This document shows positions 9,983 to 17,807 of a DNA stretch of 41,101 nucleotides, one piece after another. The notes beneath the pieces are model-generated. The model was not told the DNA's origin, did no database searches, and saw only the letters and a list, made by a program, of their open reading frames with translations. The stretch is from Magnetococcales bacterium (GTDB lineage: Bacteria; Pseudomonadota; Magnetococcia; Magnetococcales; UBA8363), in contig JADGCN010000019.1 of assembly GCA_015228975.1 (NCBI GenBank), positions 1 to 41,101 on the forward strand, in the 5' to 3' direction. Within the stretch, counting starts at the first letter, position 1, and each line of letters opens with the position of its first letter. The position numbers were made by a program, and so were the translations under genes.

Positions 9983-10812
9983 AAATCATCGTTACCTTGG
10001 CTTTCCGTGTCGGGCTTCTGGTGCCTCTGCTGCTAATCGGTTCCGTGGCCTTTGCCGGTGATCGGGGAACCCTTCCGGATCGGGTTAAGGAGGCTATTGA
10101 AAGCTTTTCCAAGGCGCAAAGTGAGCGTGACGCCGCGATACGGATGGAGGGCTTTCGGCAGGCGGAACGCTTGTTTGCGGCTTTGGCGGACGAGGTGGGG
10201 GCCAATGTCGAACTGGAAACCAATATCGGCGTAGCCGCTGTGCAGGGGGGGCATGTGGGAGCGGCTGTCCTGGCCTTTCGTCGGGCGCTGCTTTTGGACC
10301 CAACGCACGAACGCGCCCGGATCAACCTCCATTATGCCCGCAGCCTTCTGCCCTCCTGGGTGCCGCGTCCTGTGGGAGAGGGTGGCTGGGACCGTTTCTT
10401 CTCCTGGTGGTTCCTGTTTTCCGAGAGCAAACGTCAGGCTTTGGGTGCTTTGTTCTTCCTGCTGGCGGCCAGTGGCATCCTGGTTGCCGTACGTTTTGGC
10501 TCCCCCTTGGCACGTTTCGGGGCGGTGATACCGAGCGTCTTATGGATGGCTGTCATCGCCCAGGGATTGTGGAACCACGAAGGGCGGGATGACGCCGTCA
10601 TCATCCCGGAAGAAACCTTGGCGCGTGCCGCCGATTCCATCAATGCCCCCCTCAGCTTTGCCCAACCGTTACCTTCTGGGACCGAAGTGACGGTTTTGGA
10701 AAGACGGGAGGATTGGTGCCGTATCGCGCTCGGTAATGGTCGGAGCGCCTGGATCCGTTCTTCGGCCTTGGTGATGGTGCAGGGGAAGACCAGGGAACCG
10801 TCCAAACAGTAA
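9979..10812 (+). CDS. batE: BatE-like protein with TPR and SH3 domains
   Basis: A 277-residue protein. It has a signal peptide (VGLLVPLLLIGSVAFAGD), helical TPR-like repeats (RQAERLFAALADEVG; TNIGVAAVQGGHVGAAVLAFRRALLLDP, residues 50-110), two membrane helices at about 145-190, and a C-terminal bacterial SH3-type domain (PLPSGTEVTVLERREDWCRIALGNGRSAWIRSSALV, split here only by position). TPR plus SH3 is the BatE arrangement and closes the operon. SH3b domains usually bind peptides or cell wall, so it may link the complex to the envelope; that is inferred. No clear terminator is seen in the 33 nt before the next gene. Confidence 0.88.
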   Translation: MKIIVTLAFRVGLLVPLLLIGSVAFAGDRGTLPDRVKEAIESFSKAQSERDAAIRMEGFRQAERLFAALADEVGANVELETNIGVAAVQGGHVGAAVLAFRRALLLDPTHERARINLHYARSLLPSWVPRPVGEGGWDRFFSWWFLFSESKRQALGALFFLLAASGILVAVRFGSPLARFGAVIPSVLWMAVIAQGLWNHEGRDDAVIIPEETLARAADSINAPLSFAQPLPSGTEVTVLERREDWCRIALGNGRSAWIRSSALVMVQGKTREPSKQ

Positions 10813-10845
10813 TTCTCCGGGTTATGCTCTCTCCGGCCATTCACG

Positions 10846-11829
10846 ATGGCAATGATGGAAATCAACGAAAATCCCGCAAACGATGCGTTTGACGTACCAT
10901 GGAAAGATATCCTGGAAGGCTATTTTCCTGAATTTTTGGCATTTTTTCTCCCGGTGGCCCATGAGGGTATCGACTGGGAGCGAGGATTTGAATTTCTTGA
11001 CAAAGAGTTGTCCCGTATCACCCGTGACTCTCAGATCGGTGATCGGCGCATGGACAAGCTGGTCAAAGTGTGGCGGCGTGATGGCGTTGAACTTTGGGTG
11101 TTGATCCATATTGAAATCCAGGGAAATCGTCAGGCGAACTTTACCGAAAGAATGTATGTCTACCAGTACCGGGCGTATGATTTGTACCAGGTGCCGGTGG
11201 TTGGCTTGGCCATTCTGGCGGACGAGGAGGAAGGTTGGCGACCAACGGAATTCCGTTACGACCTTTGGGGGACGAAGCAGAGTTATCAGTTTACATCGGT
11301 CAAACTGCTGGACTACCCTGAAACTGAATTGGAAAAGTCCACCAATCCCTTTGCCATTGTGACGCTGGCCCATCTCCAGGCCAAAAAAACCAAGCATCGG
11401 TTGGAGAATCGGTATCAAGAAAAGCGGCGTTTGATTCGGAGATTGTATCAAAGTGGTTTCAATCGCCAACAAGTGATCGACCTGTTTCGCTTCATCGACT
11501 GGGTGCTGCATCTGTCGGATGAACTTGATGACAAGTTGCTCGCGGAAATTGCAACTTTTGAGGAGAATCAGAAAATGCCGTACATTACGAGTGTGGAACG
11601 GATAGGAATGCGGAAAGGTATGCAGAGAGGTATGCAGAGAGGTATGCAGAGAGGTCACCGTGATGGCGAGGCCACGATCCTGACGCGCCTGTTGCAACAC
11701 CGTTTCGGTACCGTACCGGACTGGGCCAACGAAAAGATAGCCAAGGCCGAGCCGCCATCTTTGGAGGAGTGGAGTCTGCGGATATTGGACGCCCAATCGT
11801 TGGACGATGTTTTTTCGGACAAGGTGTGA
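10846..11829 (+). CDS. Rpn-family (PD-(D/E)XK) recombination-promoting nuclease / putative transposase
   Basis: A 327-residue protein of the Rpn/YhgA-like family. The PD-(D/E)XK core is visible as D70 (GDRRMDKL) and E90-x-Q92 (LIHIEIQGN), followed by the conserved YQYRAYDLY. The C-terminal part (RLLQHRFGTVPDWANEKI...LDAQSLDDVF) is the DUF4351-like segment typical of this family. Between the two lies a run of GMQRG repeats at about 257-271. Family members cleave DNA and stimulate RecA-independent recombination; they often occur in many copies per genome. The ATG at 10846 (MAMMEI) is the likely start. It is unrelated to the bat operon and may be an independently acquired gene. Confidence 0.9.
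   Translation: MAMMEINENPANDAFDVPWKDILEGYFPEFLAFFLPVAHEGIDWERGFEFLDKELSRITRDSQIGDRRMDKLVKVWRRDGVELWVLIHIEIQGNRQANFTERMYVYQYRAYDLYQVPVVGLAILADEEEGWRPTEFRYDLWGTKQSYQFTSVKLLDYPETELEKSTNPFAIVTLAHLQAKKTKHRLENRYQEKRRLIRRLYQSGFNRQQVIDLFRFIDWVLHLSDELDDKLLAEIATFEENQKMPYITSVERIGMRKGMQRGMQRGMQRGHRDGEATILTRLLQHRFGTVPDWANEKIAKAEPPSLEEWSLRILDAQSLDDVFSDKV
11617..11652 (+). repeat. Three perfect 12-bp tandem repeats inside the Rpn nuclease gene
   Basis: The unit GGTATGCAGAGA occurs three times without mismatch at 11617-11628, 11629-11640 and 11641-11652, just before GGTCACCG. Each unit adds four residues (GMQR), so copy-number changes stay in frame. Such repeats at this position are known in Rpn proteins and are prone to slippage. 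Confidence 0.95.
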
Positions 11830-11901
11830 ATGCGGTGGTTTCCCGCAGGCACATCAACCCATTGAGGCATGTGTCCGTGAGCAGGTTTTTTTGCCATCCC
11901 A

Positions 11902-11929
11902 CTTGCAAATGTTTCAAAGCTCCCTATCT
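11902..11929 (+). promoter_or_regulatory. Candidate sigma-32-type heat-shock promoter of hsp20
   Basis: CTTGCAA (11902-11908) is followed after 13 nt by CCCTATCT (11922-11929), resembling the sigma-32 consensus CTTGAAA-N11-16-CCCCATNT with one mismatch in the first element and one or two in the second. It lies about 70 nt upstream of the small heat-shock protein start, which is where such a promoter is expected. This is a consensus match only. Confidence 0.4.
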
Positions 11930-11999
11930 CTTTGGATGTAAAGCGGGCGCCCCAATCAGTGAAATAAAACCCGTAATGTTAGATAGTGGGAGGTGGACA

Positions 12000-12437
12000 A
12001 TGGCTACGTTGGTTAATTATGATCCTTTTCGCAACTATCGCGTCCTGCAAAATGAGATAAATCGTTTGTTCGACCGCGATCTGGAAGATGCGACCGGGCA
12101 GATGACCCAATGGCCACTCCGGGTTGATATTCGCGAGGATGATAATCAAATCGTCCTGAAAACGGATGTTCCGGGTATGGAACAGAAGGACATACGGGTG
12201 AACGTCGATAACGGACACCTGACCATCTCCGGTGAACGCCGCTTTGACGATGAGGCACAAAAGGACAACTATCAACGGGTGGAAAGGCCCTTTGGTCGCT
12301 TTAGTCGTACCTTCCAACTGGCGAATACCACCGATGTTGCCAGAATTCAGGCGGCCTATAAAAATGGGGTGTTGGAAGTCACCTTGCCCAAATTGGAAGA
12401 GGCCAAACCCCGTTCCATCCAGGTCCAGGTTCAATAA
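12000..12437 (+). CDS. Hsp20 family small heat-shock protein
   Basis: A 145-residue alpha-crystallin-type chaperone. The core domain runs from about DIREDDNQIVLKTDVPGM to SRTFQLANTTDVARIQAAY, with the conserved DNGHLTISGER strand and the KNGVLEVTLPK motif before the end. The C-terminus SIQVQV supplies an I-x-V oligomerisation motif. Such proteins hold unfolding proteins in large oligomers without using ATP. The ATG at 12000 has GGGAGG 6 nt upstream (11988-11993). A longer frame open upstream to 11769 overlaps the nuclease gene and is not used. It is monocistronic, with a heat-shock-like promoter candidate and a strong terminator. Confidence 0.95.
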   Translation: MATLVNYDPFRNYRVLQNEINRLFDRDLEDATGQMTQWPLRVDIREDDNQIVLKTDVPGMEQKDIRVNVDNGHLTISGERRFDDEAQKDNYQRVERPFGRFSRTFQLANTTDVARIQAAYKNGVLEVTLPKLEEAKPRSIQVQVQ

Positions 12438-12463
12438 GTTTTGATCAGATAACGGATGGATGC

Positions 12464-12517
12464 CACAGTCCGTTGAACCTTGATTCCAAGTGTTTCAACG
12501 GACTGTGTGCGTTTTTT
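12464..12517 (+). terminator. Rho-independent terminator after hsp20
   Basis: A perfect 14-bp inverted repeat, CACAGTCCGTTGAA (12464-12477) and TTCAACGGACTGTG (12494-12507), with a 16-nt loop is followed by TGCG and a run of six T (12512-12517). It starts 26 nt after the hsp20 stop. Confidence 0.9.
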
Positions 12518-12627
12518 GTACTGGTTCACCGGGAATGGATCAAACACCATTTGCCTCCAACCGACATTCCGCACCCCCCCCTTACCGATTTTGTTCATTT
12601 TTCAAGTAATTGTTTTTCTTTTATAAT

Positions 12628-12906
12628 TCAATTTTTCCAACCATGATACCCATGCTCTGTTAGTGGTGATATGGCCAAACAAAAATACGGTGATGTGCGC
12701 GCATGGGTCATCCCCGATTTCCGGATGAAGATCTTGAAATCCTTGGCAATAAACTGGGGGCCGTTGCCAGAAATGATGCGCGGACGGACCTCCGGGTGTT
12801 GTTTCTTGGCGCGTTGGGTGATGATTTCTCGCTTTCGGAATGTATTTCGGTGTGGAGGGAGGGGATGTGTTAATCCAAAAATCTTGCAAATATTCGAGAA
12901 AACCAT
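12628..12906 (-). pseudogene. Fragment of an IS3-family transposase (integrase core), inactivated
   Basis: The minus-strand frame contains RIISGNGPQFIAKDFKIFIR and KSGMTHARTSPY. These match the rve/DDE integrase core of IS3-type OrfB, whose normal text is RIISDNGPQFIAKDF. The second catalytic Asp is replaced by Gly (codon ggc). The frame lacks the first Asp region and the final Glu region: after RTSPY the sequence diverges (CLAISPLTEHG) and stops. No terminal inverted repeats are recognised. It is therefore a relic truncated at both ends, and it abuts the broken restriction gene on its right, suggesting that it took part in that gene's disruption. Confidence 0.85.
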
Positions 12907-13240
12907 CCAACGTTACGCTCTCCTGAGCGATTCAGTCTTTGTCCAAAGAAGAAATTGCGGATCGTGAAGAAACTACCGATCAGAGCAATGACAATAGCCA
13001 GATATTGGGACCAATGAACTCTGCGTCTAATTGAGCCTCAATTAAATGACCCAGCATATTATTCTGAAGAGAGTCGAGCCTTGAATGGATCCACCAAGGA
13101 GGTACCCAGTAGAACAACGCAAAAAGGATGAAAGTAAAAATTGCTACGCCCCACCATGGAAGACGGTTACTGACCTCCACCGTATCGCGAATCATCTCGC
13201 CAGCCATGCTGCGTTTACGTAGATAGTACCTGCGTCCCAT
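12870..13240 (-). pseudogene. Frameshifted N-terminal fragment of a membrane-anchored restriction-endonuclease-like protein
   Basis: The minus-strand ATG at 13240 starts MGRRYYLRKRS, followed by a transmembrane helix (LPWWGVAIFTFILFALFYWVPPWW). The frame stops at 12980 in LLSLL. From about 13015 a second frame reads QYLAIVIALIGSFFTIRNFFFGQRLNRSGERN, clearly a second transmembrane helix plus a basic tail, and runs to a stop at 12870. Together the two frames give the two-helix N-terminus seen in Mrr-like restriction endonucleases that have a basic start and an LPWW motif; the nuclease domain is missing. A single-base indel near 13010-13020 would explain the break. The start overlaps the stop of the HsdS tail (TGATG). 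The family call is by pattern and moderately secure. Confidence 0.6.
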
Positions 13241-13398
13241 CAAGAAACCTCGCGAACGTCAATTTTGCCTGTCACGGCAGCGAAAATTTGGGCGGAGCGC
13301 TGCTTGCACATCAGTTCGATGCTATGGCGGAGTTTTTTGATTCCGTAATCAAGCCGCTCTGGACAGTCGCCCTTGTTTATTGAAAAGTGTCTGGAATG
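13240..13398 (-). pseudogene. C-terminal remnant of a type I restriction specificity subunit (HsdS)
   Basis: A minus-strand open frame, bounded upstream by a TGA at 13399-13401, reads SINKGDCPERLDYGIKKLRH and then SIELMCKQRSAQIFAAVTGK, ending IDVREVS. The ending AAVTGKIDVRE after a helix with L-x-x-x-R-S-A is the characteristic C-terminus of type I HsdS proteins. The target-recognition domains are absent, and no hsdM or hsdR is in the window. It is too short for most ORF callers. It indicates a former type I restriction-modification operon on this strand. Confidence 0.75.
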
Positions 13399-13469
13399 TC
13401 AATGAGTTGGTTGGTTTTCGAGTATATCGCGTATGATACAGAAATTTTCTATTCGGAAATCACTCTTTC

Positions 13470-14141
13470 TCATGTCGTTTTTCCAGATAAAGCGCGTAAC
13501 TTGTCCCGGAAATAGACGAAACTTTTGGAACGGTTTGCAGCTACGTTCATATGAGGGGAAATCATTTCGGCCCACTTTGACTTTTCAGCCCCAATGGCTT
13601 GCCAGCCCTTTGCGGAAAGCGTAGCTGCGCCTCCCGAATAGACTGCATCGGCCAGTGTTTCCCAGGTTCCACAAATGCTGTCCTGGGCATAACCATGGAG
13701 AATATCGTCTTTGGCTCTGGGATAGACCTTCTTGACTGCGGAAAGATCGCCAAGGAACCAAGCCTCACCTTCTTCTATGGCGATGCAAAATCGGGTTTCG
13801 GGAGCAGGATTGCAGGCGTTTAAAACATGATACAGTTCATCTCGGAATGTTTTCAGACACTTGTCATCCAGGTCGCAGACAACAATGACAGCGACCCGGT
13901 AGTCCGGTGTATATTGGGAGAAAGTGTTTCCATACCCCCGCAGAAGCCTGGGAAGTTGATCCAGCAGGATTCTCTTGCCTGGATCCGATGTGTTACGAAG
14001 ATCTTTTGGAATGCGACCTATCCCGTTGTAAGAGAGGACACGGAAGGTATGGTCTGTGCCAATCATTTTCGGAACCAGGATGTCCAAAGCTTTTTTTCCG
14101 GATTGGTCTTCCACGAGAATCTCGAAGTGCATGATGGTCAC
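13470..14141 (-). CDS. DUF4276 family protein (TOPRIM-like), partner of the AAA ATPase
   Basis: About 220 residues. It opens with MHFEILVEDQSGKKAL (conserved Glu and Ser/Gly), then VAVIVVCDLDDK with an acidic D-x-D pair at about 90, and IAIEEGEAWFLGD with further acidic residues. The pattern fits DUF4276, a family with a TOPRIM-like acidic layout that is repeatedly found as the second gene after an OLD-like ATPase. A nuclease activity is plausible but not shown. A GTG at 14141 overlaps the ATPase stop (GTGA); the ATG at 14132 is the alternative start. No change in reading frame or loss of acidic residues is seen, so the gene looks intact. Confidence 0.8.
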   Translation of the reverse strand: MTIMHFEILVEDQSGKKALDILVPKMIGTDHTFRVLSYNGIGRIPKDLRNTSDPGKRILLDQLPRLLRGYGNTFSQYTPDYRVAVIVVCDLDDKCLKTFRDELYHVLNACNPAPETRFCIAIEEGEAWFLGDLSAVKKVYPRAKDDILHGYAQDSICGTWETLADAVYSGGAATLSAKGWQAIGAEKSKWAEMISPHMNVAANRSKSFVYFRDKLRALSGKTT

Positions 14142-15427
14142 CGGGCATCCAGGTAATCGCTAAACCACAAACTACCAAGAGGTATCCCTTCTTTCACCAT
14201 ATTATTAACGATGGGATCATCACTGGCCCGGTGTATGCTGGTGAATCCGTCCTTCTCTTTTGCAAGAATCCACACTTCATCGGGATTAAGGGCATCAACG
14301 AAATAGGGTTGGTGGGTGGTAATGAAAATTTGGGATCCGCCTTTGCGGCCCGTAGCATGCTCACGGAATTCCCGGGCCAATGTTTCCAGCAACTTGTGAT
14401 AGAGTCCGTTTTCCGGTTCCTCGACGCAGAGAAAGGGCGGCGGGTTGGGATCATCCAGTAATAGAAGAAAGGCGAAAACCTTCAATGTGCCATCCGACAT
14501 CTGTTGGGCATAGAAAGGATCCGTGAACCCCTTGTCATTGAATCGCAATAGTAGCCTACCATCGTCCGTTTCCTTGGTATCAATCCTGTCGATTCCGGGA
14601 ATTCGTTCGGCAATCCTGGACAGGATACGCGTGAATTTATCCTTGTGTTCCCGTTCCATGAACTGGACAACGTTGCTGAGGTTATCGCCATGCAGGTTCA
14701 GATGTTTTTGTGGCCCGGCAAGGGGTAAACCGCGTGCCGCGTCAGGCGTGAAATAACTGAGATACCAACCTTCTATATATTGGCGAAACCTGGAGATGCG
14801 AGGGTGTTGCTTGAGGGAGCCAAGAGTCGCGATACCCAGTTTTCTGTTGTCGGAGAGTTCTACCATTTCCGTTTCGCTACTCTCTTCAACGTGATCTTGC
14901 AACAGACCTTTAACCCAATTTTTTATGTCAATTTCTTCCTGATCTTCGTCGATTTGTCGCCCCTCTTGCTCACCTTTCCAGGCGATTCCCAGACCCCTGT
15001 TCAAGATCAGAAATGAAAATGGCCTGCCATGTTTTTGTCCGCGTCTGCGCTGGCGTAAACGCTCCTTCGACACATAAGGGCGACCATCTGTATCCAGATC
15101 AATTTCAAGTTCATAGGTGATAGGTCTGGCGTTGCCATCTTCCTTGTAATAGATGGTGAAGCCGATGGGGGCTTGAACCCCTTGAGAGCGAATCCGTTTA
15201 AAACCTCCGCGTCCGCGCATGTCGCACGCCTCTTCGACGCCGACTTTCAGACAATCTGCCAGGAAACCAAAGGCATCGAACAAGGTACTCTTGCCAACAC
15301 CATTTTTCCCAATTACCGCAGTCATTTTTGTCAACGGCGAGGCCGTCCGCGAATTCCACAGTTTACCGAGGGTTATGTCACGCAAGACACGGAAATTTTT
15401 TATTCGGAAACCTTCGATTTGAGACAT
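14138..15427 (-). CDS. AAA family ATPase (AAA_21/OLD-like), candidate defence ATPase
   Basis: A 429-residue ABC/SMC-type ATPase. Walker A is GKNGVGKST at residues 40-48, the signature is QMSDGTLKVFAFLLLL, Walker B is FLCVEEPENGLYHKL, and the switch-His region is IFITTHQPYFVDAL. The central insert is charged and helical. The start is taken at ATG 15427 (MSQIEGFRIKNFRVL), which has GGAG 8 nt upstream; the frame is open 15 codons further to 15472. It is translationally coupled to the DUF4276 gene. Two-gene ATPase plus TOPRIM-like modules of this kind (for example OLD, Gabija, PARIS) are often antiphage systems. The decayed restriction locus just downstream supports a defence context. Confidence 0.88.
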   Translation of the reverse strand: MSQIEGFRIKNFRVLRDITLGKLWNSRTASPLTKMTAVIGKNGVGKSTLFDAFGFLADCLKVGVEEACDMRGRGGFKRIRSQGVQAPIGFTIYYKEDGNARPITYELEIDLDTDGRPYVSKERLRQRRRGQKHGRPFSFLILNRGLGIAWKGEQEGRQIDEDQEEIDIKNWVKGLLQDHVEESSETEMVELSDNRKLGIATLGSLKQHPRISRFRQYIEGWYLSYFTPDAARGLPLAGPQKHLNLHGDNLSNVVQFMEREHKDKFTRILSRIAERIPGIDRIDTKETDDGRLLLRFNDKGFTDPFYAQQMSDGTLKVFAFLLLLDDPNPPPFLCVEEPENGLYHKLLETLAREFREHATGRKGGSQIFITTHQPYFVDALNPDEVWILAKEKDGFTSIHRASDDPIVNNMVKEGIPLGSLWFSDYLDAR

Positions 15428-15573
15428 CCAATATTCTCCGTTCGGGCCACGGTATTTCTCGGATTCAATCACTTGAAGATCGTATCATGTCAGGTTCATG
15501 CAGGATACCACCCCGTTTTGCAAGGTTTGCTGGCAGGCTTGTGTGAAGGAGCAACCATGACCAACTTAAACAC

Positions 15574-15602
15574 GATCCGGGGAGACAAAGCCCCCCCGGA
15601 TC
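15574..15602 (-). terminator. GC-rich hairpin downstream of the octaheme cytochrome gene
   Basis: A perfect 9-bp inverted repeat GATCCGGGG (15574-15582) and CCCCGGATC (15594-15602) lies 40 nt past the end of the cytochrome operon on the minus strand. The T-tract after it on that strand is weak (GTGTTTAAGTT), so termination is probable but not certain. Confidence 0.5.
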
Positions 15603-15641
15603 GGTTTCGCACGTACCATGATCAGCTATCCAGGCATTCCC

Positions 15642-17807
15642 CTACGGCTTGGCAACATTCTCCAATTCAGGGAGGTGGCGTAATTCCTTGGCCCGTTCCG
15701 GGGTATATCCCAGTTTATCGAAGTCGATCACCCCTTTCTCCGCATGACAATCGCGACACACACGACCATCGCGTTGGATACCATGGTTGATCATCAGGCT
15801 CGCCATTTGCCGCATCCAATGTTTTTCCACATTTTTCAGCGCACCCTTTTCGGTCAGGGGATACTCTCCCGACCAGGTCTTGACCCCGAAGTAGGTCATG
15901 AAGGAATCCATCATGTACAACTTGAACGGGGTCTCGTACATACGGCGGACGATGGGGTGCTGGATGGCAACCTTGACCGATTGGAGGGGATCACCCGTTT
16001 CATAATAACTGGCATAGTCAAACGGCAGGATCATCGCACCGAACAAGCCTTGATTGCTCATATCTTCGTACATGCGGGCGTTGAACAATTTGAAGGGGGT
16101 GATACGACTGATCCCTTTTTTCATGAGTGGCCGTATTTTTTCCTCGACCCATTGTCTGCGTTGTTCAATCTGTTCCGGGGTGAAGTGGCTCAAAGGATTG
16201 GCCGCCTCACGGACATACTCATCCACATTGATTTCGGGATAGGTTTGTTTCAATTGTTCGGCCACACCGCGTATCGCGGCCAATACCTCGGGATCATCAA
16301 TTTTAACCAACTGATTCATCAACGGATTGTAGCGACTATCCCCGGTAGGGTTATCACCCAGGGCGTTGGCCAGGAAGGTGCCGTTACCGTTGAACCACAG
16401 ATAGGTCATCCCTTTGCCCGGCTTGCCCGATTGATAGACATCGACGTAGGAATACACCCCTTCTTTTTTATTCCAAATCGGGTAAACCCAATCGCGCAGC
16501 ACCACGTTGTAATCGGCCAATTCCTTGATGTGACAGGTTTCACAGGCCAGGCGCGCCACGTGACCATTCAGAATGGCGCGATTTTTAACATCGCGAACGT
16601 GCGGTGACGCCGTATGACACCCTTCGCAAGAGACCGGTTTTTTGGGCAAATCATTGGCCACCAAATCGACACCATGCAGACCACGGGGAATTTTGTGACC
16701 TTCGGGGACGTGGCAATCCAGGCAATTCATCCCGGCGGCGGAGTGAACATCGGTAGCCGGGCTGAACGGTGTTGCCCGTTTGGCACCATCATGGGTGAAG
16801 CGTTCGTTGATATGTCCGAGATTTTTTGCGGATTTGTTACCCTCGAAGGCATCACCGCCCAAATTGTGTTGATGACAATTCAAGCAGCTATCGACCTTTG
16901 GTTTCCCAACGGTCATCGCCGAACGCAAAGACCGATCCTGATCCCAACGGCGGCCGTGTTCATCGGCTTTGACGACACGCTGGTTCATATCGTACACGTC
17001 GGCGTGGCAGATCAAGCAGTCAACACCTTGTTTGGCCGTTTCCGGGACATCACCAATCGGCATCATTTTTTCGGTAGCCGGGTGATAATTGCCGCCGATA
17101 TGGCACTGACCGCACCCCTCGGAGCGTATCACAATATCGCCATTGGCCGCCTCTGGTTTGCTTTTGACCAGTTCCGCCCATCCGGTCCAGGAAAAGGAAC
17201 CGGGGATACCGCACGCCCGGTCAATTTTACCCATTGGGATGTTCATCAGGGCTTCCTCACCGTTGACCTCGCGTCCATCGAAGCCAAAGGTGGAGAATCC
17301 CCGGGAATTTTTTTGGAAACGGAAATGCACCGTATCGACGATATCCTCCAGGGTATTGACCTTGACGATTTCTCCCTTGGCTGTTGTGACATGCATGCTG
17401 GCATGACACTTCAGGCAGGTGGCGGGCCCCTCATAGCGATTGATACCCGCGCGACGGAAATAGGTGATATGGGGATAGGGGCTGTCATCCCGTACCGATT
17501 TCAAGGCCATGACCCGTTCGCGGCGCAAGCGCTCGATGAAGGTATTGCCTTCATTGGGAACCATGCTCGCAGCCCGCTTGGCCCGGTAGGGCAAAGTCAG
17601 CTCGTCCGCCGTTTTGGTTATTTCCTGACTGGTCAATTCTTTGGAACTGTCATAGGTCAGTATTGCGTTGACCACCCCGGTATACTGCTCAAAAAACAGG
17701 GGATACAACCATGACTTGCCAATCCATGACAAGACCCCGATTGCCACCAGCCAGATCAGATAAGTCCTCTTTTTTCTTGTTTTCGTAACCTTGTCACCGG
17801 CGTTCAT
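15642..17807 (-). CDS. Octaheme c-type cytochrome, membrane anchored
   Basis: A 721-residue protein. A Lys/Arg-rich start is followed by a signal-anchor helix at about 15-35 (TYLIWLVAIGVLSWIG), then a periplasmic body with eight CxxCH heme sites: Cys at about 131, 232, 264, 308, 362, 394, 422 and 684. Many extra His residues could act as distal ligands. The long heme-free stretch between sites 7 and 8 (about 250 residues, YSYVDVYQSGKPGKGMTYLW...) may hold a catalytic or docking domain. I do not recognise a characterised enzyme; octaheme tetrathionate reductase and hydroxylamine-type enzymes are only distant possibilities. It is the last gene of a three-gene operon and overlaps the cytochrome b gene by 14 nt, with AAGGAG before the ATG. 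Confidence 0.88.
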   Translation of the reverse strand: MNAGDKVTKTRKKRTYLIWLVAIGVLSWIGKSWLYPLFFEQYTGVVNAILTYDSSKELTSQEITKTADELTLPYRAKRAASMVPNEGNTFIERLRRERVMALKSVRDDSPYPHITYFRRAGINRYEGPATCLKCHASMHVTTAKGEIVKVNTLEDIVDTVHFRFQKNSRGFSTFGFDGREVNGEEALMNIPMGKIDRACGIPGSFSWTGWAELVKSKPEAANGDIVIRSEGCGQCHIGGNYHPATEKMMPIGDVPETAKQGVDCLICHADVYDMNQRVVKADEHGRRWDQDRSLRSAMTVGKPKVDSCLNCHQHNLGGDAFEGNKSAKNLGHINERFTHDGAKRATPFSPATDVHSAAGMNCLDCHVPEGHKIPRGLHGVDLVANDLPKKPVSCEGCHTASPHVRDVKNRAILNGHVARLACETCHIKELADYNVVLRDWVYPIWNKKEGVYSYVDVYQSGKPGKGMTYLWFNGNGTFLANALGDNPTGDSRYNPLMNQLVKIDDPEVLAAIRGVAEQLKQTYPEINVDEYVREAANPLSHFTPEQIEQRRQWVEEKIRPLMKKGISRITPFKLFNARMYEDMSNQGLFGAMILPFDYASYYETGDPLQSVKVAIQHPIVRRMYETPFKLYMMDSFMTYFGVKTWSGEYPLTEKGALKNVEKHWMRQMASLMINHGIQRDGRVCRDCHAEKGVIDFDKLGYTPERAKELRHLPELENVAKP

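Noticed and set aside
11769-11999. N-terminal extension of the hsp20 frame back into the nuclease gene
   Set aside because: The extension has no similarity to Hsp20, and ATG 12000 has the proper RBS.
15744-17714. Two long plus-strand frames (287 and 366 codons) opposite the octaheme cytochrome
   Set aside because: The minus strand has eight CxxCH motifs, an RBS and operon overlaps; the plus frames show no domains and are shadows.
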